Assembly: GCA_900767585.1 (NCBI GenBank)
Contig: CAAFZP010000099.1
Span: 1 to 27,850, forward strand
DNA: 27,850 bases
Direction: 5' to 3'
Origin: Lachnospiraceae bacterium
GTDB taxonomy: Bacteria > Bacillota > Clostridia > Lachnospirales > Lachnospiraceae
Below the pieces are notes generated by a model. The model had not been told where the DNA came from, made no database searches, and saw only the letters and a list, made by a program, of their open reading frames with translations. Shown here one piece after another: positions 14,929 through 22,499 of the stretch. Position numbers and translations under genes: made by a program. How positions within the stretch are numbered: position 1 is the first letter of the stretch; each line of letters starts with the position of its first letter.

Positions 14929-15657
14929 TTAGTAAGTAAGTCCGTCTCCGAGACATTCATCGTCTCCGCCACCGTCTGAAGGTGCAGGGGCTTCCGTCGC
15001 CTGTTGCTGAGCCGCAGCTGCTGCAGCTGCCGCTTCTGCCGCCGCCTGTGCTTCCGCTTCTTCCTGTTTTTTCACCTCAAGCTCAGATTCCTTTGTGTCC
15101 ATCTTTTCGCCTGTCGCTGCGCTCTCGTAGCTCACATAGCACACATCCTCTGCAATCAGGATCTCTCCCTCTTTGATATCCTCTAAACTAAGCGCATGTA
15201 ATGTCATCGTTGTATCATCAGCAAACGTAAGCTGGATATCATATCCTGCATATGTAAGGATTTCTCCTTCTTCAGATTCCGTGCTGTTTTCCTCTGATGC
15301 ATCCGGCGTATAATACAGATATCTTTTTTCCTTATCTGCAAATGCATCCTCGTCTGTCAGCAAATTGTCCGACCATGTTTCACTATCCATATTTTTCACC
15401 GCAACGCCTGTGATGTCTTTGCCGGTTTTATTTGTAAGCTTTACCTTGATTGCATCTGCGGACTCTGTTCCGATTGCAGGAAGCTCTTCTTCCGCATCGA
15501 CCGGTGTAGCTTCCGTCGTTGCCTCTGTGGTAGTTGCTTCTGTGGTTGCTTCCGTCGTTGTTGCCTCCGTCGTCGTTGCTTCTTCCTTTTTTCCACAGCC
15601 AGTCAGTAATGCACATGCAAGTACAAGCAGTCCTGCCATTGTCTTCATTTTTCTCAT
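14929..15657 (-). CDS. Predicted lipoprotein with Thr/Glu/Ala linker, function unknown
   Basis: 242 residues. The signal ends in a lipobox LLTGC (Cys21). Next comes a tract of TTEA and TTTEA units (about 27-52), a globular part (about 60-165) that reads like a small beta-sandwich (VKLTNKTGKDITGVAVKNM, ILTYAGYDIQLTFADDT), an Ala/Gln/Glu-rich helix-like stretch (about 190-225) and an acidic Gly-Asp tail. I recognise no catalytic motif. It starts 24 bases after the ChW/transglutaminase gene, with AAAGGAG as ribosome binding site and no terminator between, so the two form an operon and the lipoprotein may act with that enzyme at the membrane surface. That pairing is an inference from position. 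Confidence 0.75.
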   Translation of the reverse strand: MRKMKTMAGLLVLACALLTGCGKKEEATTTEATTTEATTEATTTEATTEATPVDAEEELPAIGTESADAIKVKLTNKTGKDITGVAVKNMDSETWSDNLLTDEDAFADKEKRYLYYTPDASEENSTESEEGEILTYAGYDIQLTFADDTTMTLHALSLEDIKEGEILIAEDVCYVSYESAATGEKMDTKESELEVKKQEEAEAQAAAEAAAAAAAAQQQATEAPAPSDGGGDDECLGDGLTY

Positions 15658-15681
15658 GATATGTTACTCCTTTATGTATAT

Positions 15682-17559
15682 TTAATTCAATCTCTGGTAA
15701 TCAATATATCTCCATGTACCCGGGGTTCCGTAGGTAATACCAAACGCCCATGTTCCTCTGTTATATGTGAAATTCGGATCATAGACACGAATCTGTCCGT
15801 CCTGCACGATCTCACACCAGCCGTGAGTCACGCGTCGTCCGTTTGCCTGCGGGAGATATCCCTGTACATAATGCACATCATAGCCAAGCACTTTCGCCAT
15901 CTGATAGAAAGTAGCTGCCATATTATAGCAATTTCCTTTTCCATTGCGGAATCCATAGATTGCATACCAGTCCGCATTTGTGTATCCAGCCGGTACTGCC
16001 GTACTATTTGTATAATACGGAATATGCGACGACCAGTTAAATGCTGCTTCCAGACTCCAGCCAATCTGATTTAATTTCTGCTTTGCAAGCACTTCCGCCT
16101 CTGTATCTAAACGATCTCGATATGGTTCCCGTGTCGATCCCGGAGCGCCCTGTGCTTTCGAGCGAATCGCAATCTCGATTGCCTGTCCGCTCTTTTTAAT
16201 CAAAGTCGTTCCCGCCGGGGCTCCATTGCAGGCCCAGTCAAACCATCCATATGTCTGGCTGTGCATACGGTAATATACATTATAAGCCTTTGCATCCTCT
16301 CCGGTCAGACGTATTTTGATACCTTCAATCGGACAATTCTCCGCTCCGGCCACAGTATCGTCCTTTACAAACGGAGACCATACACCATTTTCATATATAC
16401 TATACTCCACGCCAAGTTTATCATTTCCTGTTGTCTGAATCCGTATAGACTGCATGCCCAGTCCCTTGCCAACCGTTCCGGCTGTCTGCTGGTTTGAAAC
16501 CGGACTCTGCCAGCCCTGGTTCTGCACATATGCCTGATACGTAACGCCCGGCATAGTCGTAACGCACGCGCGTGTTTCTCCTCCCGGTGCGGCAGAGCCT
16601 TTTGCCACCAGTCGTACCTCCAGCGCCTCCATCCGGAAACTATGTCCAACACTTCCGGCAATCTCGTCATTTTTTGCCCAATCCAGCCAGCCAAAGCTCT
16701 GGATATGTGCCCGATAATAAATATCATACTTGTCCGCGTCCGCACCAGTCAGGCGGATTCGCACTGCTTCTAATCGTTTCCCCTGTCCGACAGTCCCTGC
16801 AGGTTCACCGTTTTTCTTGTAATCCGTCCATCCAATCGACTGCACATGTACGCTGTATTCCACATTCATGTCATAGCCAACCGGCGTTAATGTGATTGCT
16901 TCCAGACGCTTTCCTTCGCCCGTTGTCCCAAGAATAGCTTTCCCTGCTTCTACTTCCGGTTTCCAGCCATATGTCTGCACATGCGCGGTCATCGCAATCG
17001 CTTTTCTCTCGGCATATGCTACACCTGTTCCGGCCGGACTTGCGCTGTTCTTCGGAAGAATGCGAATCTCTAAAGCTTCCATTCTCTTTCCAAATCCCTT
17101 TGTACCTGCAACTTCACCATTTTTTGCCCAGTTCATCCATCCATAAGTCTGTGCATGCACGCGGTAATACACATCATAATTTGCCGCCTGCGCGCCGGTC
17201 AGTTCAATCTGAACTGCTTCCATACGCTTGGACTTTCCTGTTGTTCCCGCTGCCACACCATTTTCCGCATAATCAAGCCATCCATAGGTCTGTACGTATG
17301 CGCGGTATCGGATACCAAGGTCTTCTGCACCGCTTACTTTTATACGCATCGCTTCCAGACGTAAGGCCTGTCCGGTTGTCCCGGCGGGTCCCTGCGTCAC
17401 GGGACTTGTCCAGCCTTTTTTCTGAACATGCACCTGATACTCTACAACCGGTGTGCCTGCTGCCTGCGAGAGTTCTGTCTGTCCTTCACCAAACACTGTG
17501 GCAACAATCATCAACATCGCAACAATCCCCGCCAACCATCTTTTTAACTGCGTTTTCAT
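15682..17559 (-). CDS. Secreted transglutaminase-like protein with nine ChW repeats
   Basis: 625 residues behind GGAGGAG at the start. Signal peptide (about 1-34), then nine ChW repeats (about 38-480), each with a GW or equivalent and an (L/M)EA-type end, and finally a transglutaminase-like domain (about 515-625). The likely triad is Cys543 in GNCYNMA, His near 580 in THGWCEI and Asp near 593 in YDPNF, as in transglutaminase-core proteins that act as proteases or cross-linkers. Repeats run as three sets of three: the third member of each set carries VYYR-x-H-x-Q or IYYR-x-H. Repeats 7-9 are the most divergent. It is probably secreted or wall-bound through the repeats. The substrate is unknown. 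It is followed at once by the acidic lipoprotein gene. Confidence 0.88.
   Translation of the reverse strand: MKTQLKRWLAGIVAMLMIVATVFGEGQTELSQAAGTPVVEYQVHVQKKGWTSPVTQGPAGTTGQALRLEAMRIKVSGAEDLGIRYRAYVQTYGWLDYAENGVAAGTTGKSKRMEAVQIELTGAQAANYDVYYRVHAQTYGWMNWAKNGEVAGTKGFGKRMEALEIRILPKNSASPAGTGVAYAERKAIAMTAHVQTYGWKPEVEAGKAILGTTGEGKRLEAITLTPVGYDMNVEYSVHVQSIGWTDYKKNGEPAGTVGQGKRLEAVRIRLTGADADKYDIYYRAHIQSFGWLDWAKNDEIAGSVGHSFRMEALEVRLVAKGSAAPGGETRACVTTMPGVTYQAYVQNQGWQSPVSNQQTAGTVGKGLGMQSIRIQTTGNDKLGVEYSIYENGVWSPFVKDDTVAGAENCPIEGIKIRLTGEDAKAYNVYYRMHSQTYGWFDWACNGAPAGTTLIKKSGQAIEIAIRSKAQGAPGSTREPYRDRLDTEAEVLAKQKLNQIGWSLEAAFNWSSHIPYYTNSTAVPAGYTNADWYAIYGFRNGKGNCYNMAATFYQMAKVLGYDVHYVQGYLPQANGRRVTHGWCEIVQDGQIRVYDPNFTYNRGTWAFGITYGTPGTWRYIDYQRLN
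16160..17450 (-). repeat. Nine ChW-repeat coding units in three triplets
   Basis: Nine units of roughly 45 codons, diverged in DNA but recurring in motif order. The third unit of each triplet begins near 17180, 16740 and 16290 on the minus strand (YDVYYR, YDIYYR, YNVYYR). Confidence 0.8.
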
Positions 17560-17622
17560 ATACTCCTCCTCTTTCTGAAAACTTAAAATTTCATATCTGA
17601 TTTATGCAATCCCTAATAGGGT

Positions 17623-17651
17623 ATGTTATCACAGCTTTCGACATTATTCAA
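17623..17651 (-). promoter_or_regulatory. Candidate promoter of the ChW/transglutaminase operon
   Basis: Minus-strand TTGAAT (17646-17651), a 17-base spacer and TAACAT (17623-17628). A second option is TATAAT at 17658-17663, but it lacks a well-placed -35. Weak evidence. Confidence 0.35.
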
Positions 17652-17690
17652 CATCCAATTATACATTCTGATTACCCATCCAAACGCAAA

Positions 17691-17718
17691 TATCCCGGAG
17701 ATTTTCATCTCCGGGATA
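17691..17718 (-). terminator. Intrinsic terminator of hpf
   Basis: Perfect 12-base arms (17691-17702 and 17707-17718). In minus-strand RNA the loop is GAAA, a stable tetraloop. The following minus-strand TTTGCGTTT is a modest T-tract; the plus-strand side carries seven T, so it could work in both directions. Confidence 0.8.
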
Positions 17719-17761
17719 CCTTTTTTTCATAATCCTCTATGCACATCTGATGTGCCAAAAC

Positions 17762-18289
17762 TTAAAATTCCGGCTCGATCAATCCGAATGTATTGCCTCT
17801 ACGCTTATATACGACATTTACTTTGTCTGTCTCTGCGTTGCGGAATACGAAGAAATTATGTCCAAGCAGATCCATCTGGATACATGCATCTTCTGGATAC
17901 ATCGGCTCTAACACAACCTTCTTGCTACGGATAATCTGGACGTCTTCATCCTCGAGTCCTTCCACATCGAAGAAATCGTTGTTGATATATCCGGAATTCT
18001 GCTCCTTATCCAGAATGCGTTTCTTGTGGCGTGTCACCTGGCGCTCGATAATCTCTACAACCAAATCAATGGATACATACATATTATCGCTTGCCTGCTC
18101 TGCACGAATCGTATGACCCTTCATCGGGATTGTAACCTCGATTTTCTGACGGTCTTTATCTACAGAAAGTGTAACCTGTGCAGACGTATCTTCTCCGAAG
18201 AACTTCTCAATCCGCGCAAGCTTCTCGTAGATTGCCTTTTTCAATGCATCTGTAACCTCAATGTTCTTTCCGCTTATAATGTAATTCAT
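17762..18289 (-). CDS. hpf: Long-form ribosome hibernation promoting factor
   Basis: 175 residues: an N-terminal S30AE ribosome-binding domain (about 1-95) and a C-terminal dimerisation domain (about 115-175) ending in GNTFGLIEPEF, typical of the long HPF of Firmicutes that pairs two 70S ribosomes into inactive 100S dimers in slow growth. The DNA just before its ATG carries AAAGGAGCTGGGG. It is a single-gene unit with its own terminator. A TATAAT -10 lies about 76 bases upstream and a small hairpin with a T-tract lies in its leader, hinting at control in the leader. Confidence 0.95.
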   Translation of the reverse strand: MNYIISGKNIEVTDALKKAIYEKLARIEKFFGEDTSAQVTLSVDKDRQKIEVTIPMKGHTIRAEQASDNMYVSIDLVVEIIERQVTRHKKRILDKEQNSGYINNDFFDVEGLEDEDVQIIRSKKVVLEPMYPEDACIQMDLLGHNFFVFRNAETDKVNVVYKRRGNTFGLIEPEF

Positions 18290-18329
18290 ATGCCCCAGCT
18301 CCTTTACGTCGAACTATAGAAAATAAAAA

Positions 18330-18346
18330 ATGTGCGTGAAGCACAT
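18330..18346 (-). terminator. Hairpin with T-tract in the hpf leader, possible attenuator
   Basis: Six-base arms (18330-18335 and 18341-18346) with a five-base loop, followed on the minus strand by six T and more A/T. It lies between the predicted promoter (18365-18394) and the hpf start at 18289. The short stem makes it weak. Confidence 0.45.
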
Positions 18347-18364
18347 GTACTTTCTATGTTTAGT

Positions 18365-18394
18365 ATTATAGCACACCTACACCCTGTTTGGGAA
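18365..18394 (-). promoter_or_regulatory. Probable hpf promoter
   Basis: Perfect minus-strand TATAAT (18365-18370) with TTCCCA (18389-18394) 18 bases upstream. The -35 is imperfect. An AT-rich inverted repeat (arms 18393-18400 and 18421-18428) lies directly upstream. Confidence 0.55.
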
Positions 18395-18443
18395 GTGATT
18401 TTTCGTCAAAATATACAAATAATCACTTTTTTTCGTATTATAG

Positions 18444-18479
18444 AAAAGGCACTTTCGATTCTATTCGAAAATGCCTTTT
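18444..18479 (-). terminator. Intrinsic terminator of the SH3-NlpC/P60 gene
   Basis: Fifteen-base stem (18444-18458 with 18465-18479) with one G-U pair in the minus-strand RNA and a six-base loop, then a T-rich stretch. It lies 32 bases after the stop at 18511. Confidence 0.85.
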
Positions 18480-18510
18480 TAAACACATTATGGAAGTAAT
18501 TCCTTATACA

Positions 18511-19851
18511 CTAGTATATGATTCTGCAAGCCTTAAATGGTGTGCTGTAGTTTACATTTGAAATCTTAATTCCTGTCCGTCTGTTGCTTGCATGTACGAT
18601 CTGTCCGTTTCCGATATAGATACCAACATGCTCACAGGATCCGGATCCGTGGTCATAGAAGACCAGGTCGCCAGGTGCAAGTGCTGCAAGGCTGACCGGT
18701 GTACCGGAATTGCTCTGTGGTGTACATGTACGAGGAAGTGAATATCCAAAGTTCTTATATACACTCTGTACAAATCCGGAACAATCTGCTCCATTTGTCA
18801 GGGATGTACCACCCCATACATATGGGTTTCCAACAAACTGGCATGCAAAGTTTGCAACCTGTTGTCCAAGTTCGGATACCGGGACATCTGTCACAGGTGC
18901 CTGTGTCGTTGCTGCCTCTGTGGCAGGCGCTTCCGTCGAAGGTGCCTCTGTGGCAGCAGGTGCTTCTGTCGAAGGTGCCTCTGTAGTAGCAGGTGCACTC
19001 TCTGCAACTGCGGATGGCATATTGTAAGAGATTGTTATGTACTCATTCTTTACATATCCGGCAACTGTATCAACCTGGATCTTTGTCCATGCATCACCAG
19101 CTTCCACAATCGGATACGACTCACCCTGTGCTAAAAGTGTGATTCTTTCACTGTCTGTACTTGCCTCGGAACGAAGCTTCAATGCTGCGGTATTTACAAC
19201 TGCAACCTTTGCAAGGTTTGCACTTGCGTAATTTGCGGCATCGCCATCGAATGCCAAAAGGTCATTCCGGATATATCCATCTACATTTCCGGATGTGATA
19301 TGGGACCATGTATCACCTTTTTCTACGACGTTGACCAATCCGCCTGATGCAATCTGGCCAACCTTTGCTGCACTGACATCGCCTGACTGACGGATGTTTA
19401 CAGAGCTTGATGCAATCACAACTGCCTTACCTGTAAAGTCCATAACCGGAGATGCTGCCGCATCTGAAGCAACCGCTGCCTGTGTACCTTCCTGTAACGG
19501 TGCTTCTGTTGTAGGAGCTTCCGTTGTTTCTGTCTCTGCCGGAATCTCTGTGATCGTTCCGGAAGCCATAGCCACTTCCTGAACGCCGCCGCTTACGACT
19601 GCATCTGTCGATGTTGCATCCACAACTGCTGCCTGTGCTGTCGTAACCGCCTCCTCCGGTGTAGCTTCTGCATTAAATACTTCTCCGCCATTTTCTGTGA
19701 TATAGCGGTCAACAATCGATGTAATGCTGACGTTTGCGTCCGTATATACGAACTCACCTGCCAGTGCCTTATATGTGTATGTACCCATGGACGATGCAAA
19801 GATACAACCTGTAGCTGCTACCGCCAACCACTTTTTTGATGGTTTTTTCAT
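18511..19851 (-). CDS. Secreted SH3-NlpC/P60 peptidoglycan hydrolase
   Basis: 446 residues. A signal-like N-terminus (about 1-31) is followed by a Thr/Glu/Ala-rich region, two bacterial SH3 domains (about 141-202 and 214-275), a TEAP/TEAPS linker (about 285-325), and a C-terminal NlpC/P60 catalytic domain (about 330-446). The catalytic block is visible: Cys near 356 in ADCSGFV, His near 406 in EHVGIYIG, and a polar third residue in HASN. The family cuts peptide crosslinks in peptidoglycan, typically the D-Glu to diamino-acid bond, in growth and separation. A consensus promoter and a WalR-type repeat precede the gene. GGAGG lies just before the ATG. It is a single-gene unit. Confidence 0.92.
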   Translation of the reverse strand: MKKPSKKWLAVAATGCIFASSMGTYTYKALAGEFVYTDANVSITSIVDRYITENGGEVFNAEATPEEAVTTAQAAVVDATSTDAVVSGGVQEVAMASGTITEIPAETETTEAPTTEAPLQEGTQAAVASDAAASPVMDFTGKAVVIASSSVNIRQSGDVSAAKVGQIASGGLVNVVEKGDTWSHITSGNVDGYIRNDLLAFDGDAANYASANLAKVAVVNTAALKLRSEASTDSERITLLAQGESYPIVEAGDAWTKIQVDTVAGYVKNEYITISYNMPSAVAESAPATTEAPSTEAPAATEAPSTEAPATEAATTQAPVTDVPVSELGQQVANFACQFVGNPYVWGGTSLTNGADCSGFVQSVYKNFGYSLPRTCTPQSNSGTPVSLAALAPGDLVFYDHGSGSCEHVGIYIGNGQIVHASNRRTGIKISNVNYSTPFKACRIIY

Positions 19852-19868
19852 GTTCTTACCTCCAACTT

Positions 19869-19885
19869 GTTACAAATATGTTACA
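19869..19885 (-). promoter_or_regulatory. WalR-like direct repeat, TGTAAC-N5-TGTAAC
   Basis: Minus strand TGTAAC, five bases, TGTAAC, an exact match to the known WalR (YycF) consensus TGTWAH-N5-TGTWAH. A third half-site TGTAAT lies at 19890-19895, four bases away. It sits between the -10 and the start codon, a position usually tied to repression. Confidence 0.6.
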
Positions 19886-19901
19886 ACTTATTACATTGCC
19901 C

Positions 19902-19930
19902 ATTATAGCAACCAGTAATATTATTGTCAA
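19902..19930 (-). promoter_or_regulatory. Consensus sigma-A promoter of the SH3-NlpC/P60 gene
   Basis: Minus-strand TTGACA (19925-19930), a 17-base spacer and TATAAT (19902-19907): both hexamers and the spacing are perfect. Confidence 0.9.
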
Positions 19931-20043
19931 CCTGTTTTTGAAGGTTTTTTCAGAAATTCACATTTCCATCGCATTATTGCTTGATTTGCAGCATTTTTTC
20001 GTTTTCTTTTTCTGTAAACTTCCACGTGTTTATAGTTCACATA

Positions 20044-20068
20044 AAATTGTTACATTTCGTAACAATTT
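20044..20068. promoter_or_regulatory. Perfect 10-base inverted repeat, possible operator
   Basis: Arms AAATTGTTAC (20044-20053) and GTAACAATTT (20059-20068) with a five-base centre, about 115 bases upstream of the -35 of the NlpC/P60 gene. On the minus strand it also reads as TGTTAC-N4-TGTAAC, close to WalR half-sites. The remaining bases between 19931 and 20124 show no gene. Confidence 0.4.
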
Positions 20069-20124
20069 GAAATATTTGATACACTATATTGGTATCCGCC
20101 TAAGTAAAATACAATATATAGAAA

Positions 20125-20148
20125 ACCCTGCGGATGCATCCACAGGGT
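20125..20148 (-). terminator. Intrinsic terminator of the 739-residue sigma-like fusion gene
   Basis: Arms of about ten bases with one G-U pair in minus-strand RNA (20125-20135 with 20138-20148), followed by TTTTCTATATATT. It begins 10 bases past the stop codon at 20159. Confidence 0.85.
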
Positions 20149-20158
20149 CTTGCGAATT

Positions 20159-22378
20159 TTATTGGTTTATTAAATAGGCATGCTGGCCATCCACATTATA
20201 CATTCCATATCCGGACAAAGCGGTTTCATTATAACCTGCATTTACACTTTTTACATCATCCAAAAATGTCTGTGGCAACGCACTGACCGCCGTCCCCGGC
20301 AGATATAGCTCAAACGTCTTTCCATCCATGACTCCATACGCTTCGGATGATTCGTAGTGACGACCATTCTGTGTCCATTCACTCTGCGGGGTATCATACT
20401 CTAATGTATCAAGTTCCATCGTAAAGGTATAGTCATTTTTCTTCATGACATTCTTAAATGACCCATGAAAATCACACTCCCAACCTTCCATCCTCGTACT
20501 GGCTTGTCCAGAATATTGACCGGTAAATGTTCCATCCGGATTGATTGTGATCGATGTCCCGGAACGTGGGGATTCCCACCACTGCAATGTCTGTGCTGTC
20601 GTAAACGGAAGCGTAGATGTATCGGATCCCGGAGTTTCTGCCTGTGCCTGCTGTCCGCCGGAAAGCAATGCGATCGCCTCATCATAGCTCAAATCCTCCT
20701 GCGGCGTCGTACCAAGCTCTTCGCCGGATAGATTCCGGAGCAACAGTTTTTCTCTTCCGTTTTTCAGTTCATCCATCTTCTTGTTGTATGTATTTGCATC
20801 CACCGTCTGACCGTCTACCAGATATGTATCAATCGTCTGCGAATAATCTTCACTAGGGGAACTGCCATGTTCTGTCACGACGGTCGTATCCAGTGTACCA
20901 TCCGGTTTTGTGTCAAACCGGTAAATATACGTCGTCCAGGATTCATCTCCGGTTCCATACTCTGCATACAGATGATCATCCCCGTTTTCTTTAAAAAGCA
21001 GGTAACGGCTTCCTCCGCCGGCCTGCAGCACATCCCAGTTCTCTTTTTCATAAAGCTGCTTTACTTTTCCATCCTGACAGGTGTAAATGTTAAGTTTTCC
21101 ATCATACTGCGTCCACGTCATATAGATCAGTTCCGGTACCCCGTCCCCGGTGATATCTTCGATTGCAACCGCCTTTCTCGCACTGCCATCCTGATTAAAA
21201 CTGTCATTTGTGTCGCCATAGACATGCATACCGCTCTCATAACCGATGATATCCGCCTCATTATCCTGCAAGACAGTCAGATATGCGCGTTTATATTCCT
21301 CATTCACCACTTCTTCGGTTGTCACTTCCTCCGTGGTCGTCTCCTCACTTGTCGCTTCCATCGTGGATGCAGCAACCGCATCGGTATTGGTTGCAGTATC
21401 CCCTTGGTTTTTTTGCGAATGATTGTATGCGATAATCCCTGCGGCCGTCCCACCGACAACCGCTGTAGCTGCAACACCTACGAGAATCTTCGCCGCCAGT
21501 GTATGGATAAATCCATGTCCGGCTGCGGTTCCTGCGCCGGCAGCTGTCCCGGATCCGATTGCGGTTCCTGCACCCGCAGCTCCATTTCCTACTGCAGCCG
21601 CGCCCGCTGCTCCATTTCCGGCCGCAACCGCGCCGGCCCCCATTGCTCCGGCTGCTATGCTCGACGCGCCGAACGTCACCGCATTCCCCGCAATCTGAAA
21701 CGTCGCCATCGTCCCGGCGATTCCGGAAGCGATCAGATTCGAAGCCTTCAAACGCAAAAGTGCCAGGATAAACGGAATCGGACTCCATCGCTCACGGTCA
21801 TCTTCATCTGCCAACCGGCTGGTCGCATCCAGTATTTTCTTCTTTCCGGAGGCAATCAGACTTTCTGCCACCTGCTCGGTACATCCAACCGTCTGCGCCA
21901 CCTGTGCCACCGACTGCTTATCCTGATAATGCATGATCACACAGATTTTTTCTGCCTCTGTCAATTCCGCCAAAATCTGTGTTACCATGTCCGTGATCTC
22001 ATCCGGTGTATAAACTTCCGAAACTTCCGTCTCATCAATCGGTTCTATAATCGACATATCCTCTTCTTCCAGACGATACGTCAACGTCTCCGCATCCGCG
22101 AATCCATCCGGTCTTTCCCCGCGCATCACCATAACTGAGAAATACGAAATCATGTCCGAAAGCCAGTTTTCAAATACAGCCCCCTCCGGCACCTGCGCGA
22201 TCTGATCAAACACATACTGGTACGCCTGCTGCACAGCCATATGTGCCTGTGTCGTATCTTCCGTGAGCGTAATCGCCTTTTCTAATTGTCTTTCAATCGT
22301 ATCGTCGTACAAATATTTATAGCCTTCCGTTCTGCCCTCCTTCGCAAGCCGAAGTGCCATATCCACTCTGTTCGCCAT
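20159..22378 (-). CDS. Sigma-70-like domain fused to transmembrane helix and extracellular module (739 aa)
   Basis: Residues 1-85 read as an ECF sigma region 2 (LAKEGRTEGYKYLYDD, then QQAYQYVFDQI and FENWLSDM). Residues 135-185 read as region 4 (LTEAEKICVIMHYQDKQSVA, then CTEQVAESLIASGKKKI). A Gly/Ala-rich stretch (215-290) leads to one hydrophobic helix (297-318), a Thr/Glu linker (330-358) and an outside part (360-739) holding an ITGDGVPELIYM loop like an FG-GAP or calcium motif and a second beta-rich domain (about 600-710). No anti-sigma gene is adjacent. It could be a membrane-tethered sigma factor released by proteolysis, or a degenerate sigma fold reused for sensing: the DNA-contacting part of region 2 is not recognisable. 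A paralogue lies at 23845-25791. GGAG precedes the ATG. Confidence 0.75.
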   Translation of the reverse strand: MANRVDMALRLAKEGRTEGYKYLYDDTIERQLEKAITLTEDTTQAHMAVQQAYQYVFDQIAQVPEGAVFENWLSDMISYFSVMVMRGERPDGFADAETLTYRLEEEDMSIIEPIDETEVSEVYTPDEITDMVTQILAELTEAEKICVIMHYQDKQSVAQVAQTVGCTEQVAESLIASGKKKILDATSRLADEDDRERWSPIPFILALLRLKASNLIASGIAGTMATFQIAGNAVTFGASSIAAGAMGAGAVAAGNGAAGAAAVGNGAAGAGTAIGSGTAAGAGTAAGHGFIHTLAAKILVGVAATAVVGGTAAGIIAYNHSQKNQGDTATNTDAVAASTMEATSEETTTEEVTTEEVVNEEYKRAYLTVLQDNEADIIGYESGMHVYGDTNDSFNQDGSARKAVAIEDITGDGVPELIYMTWTQYDGKLNIYTCQDGKVKQLYEKENWDVLQAGGGSRYLLFKENGDDHLYAEYGTGDESWTTYIYRFDTKPDGTLDTTVVTEHGSSPSEDYSQTIDTYLVDGQTVDANTYNKKMDELKNGREKLLLRNLSGEELGTTPQEDLSYDEAIALLSGGQQAQAETPGSDTSTLPFTTAQTLQWWESPRSGTSITINPDGTFTGQYSGQASTRMEGWECDFHGSFKNVMKKNDYTFTMELDTLEYDTPQSEWTQNGRHYESSEAYGVMDGKTFELYLPGTAVSALPQTFLDDVKSVNAGYNETALSGYGMYNVDGQHAYLINQ

Positions 22379-22410
22379 ATCCTTCTCCTCTTTTTTCTAG
22401 CATTATCAAA

Positions 22411-22447
22411 ATAAAAGCGGCTGTAGCTTTTATACAACCGCTTTTAT
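22411..22447 (-). terminator. Intrinsic terminator of the MFS exporter gene
   Basis: Fourteen-base arms (22411-22424 and 22434-22447) with one G-U pair in the minus-strand RNA and a nine-base loop, then TTTTGATAAT. It lies 53 bases past the stop at 22500, and 32 bases before the next gene. Confidence 0.85.
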
Positions 22448-22474
22448 AGTATCTCACTCCCACAAAAAGAGCAA
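22446..22474 (-). promoter_or_regulatory. Candidate promoter of the 739-residue sigma-like gene, entering the terminator
   Basis: Minus-strand TTGCTC (22469-22474), 17 bases, TACTAT (22446-22451). The -10 overlaps the end of the terminator's 5' arm, so transcription would start in the hairpin. Both hexamers are imperfect. Confidence 0.3.
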
Positions 22475-22499
22475 CTATTGTTATTTATTTTTATCCGAA

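Noticed and set aside
20867..22138. Plus-strand 423-codon open frame
   Set aside because: It is antisense to the sigma-like fusion, including its Gly/Ala-rich region, and its translation is rich in Cys, Arg and His without any domain pattern.
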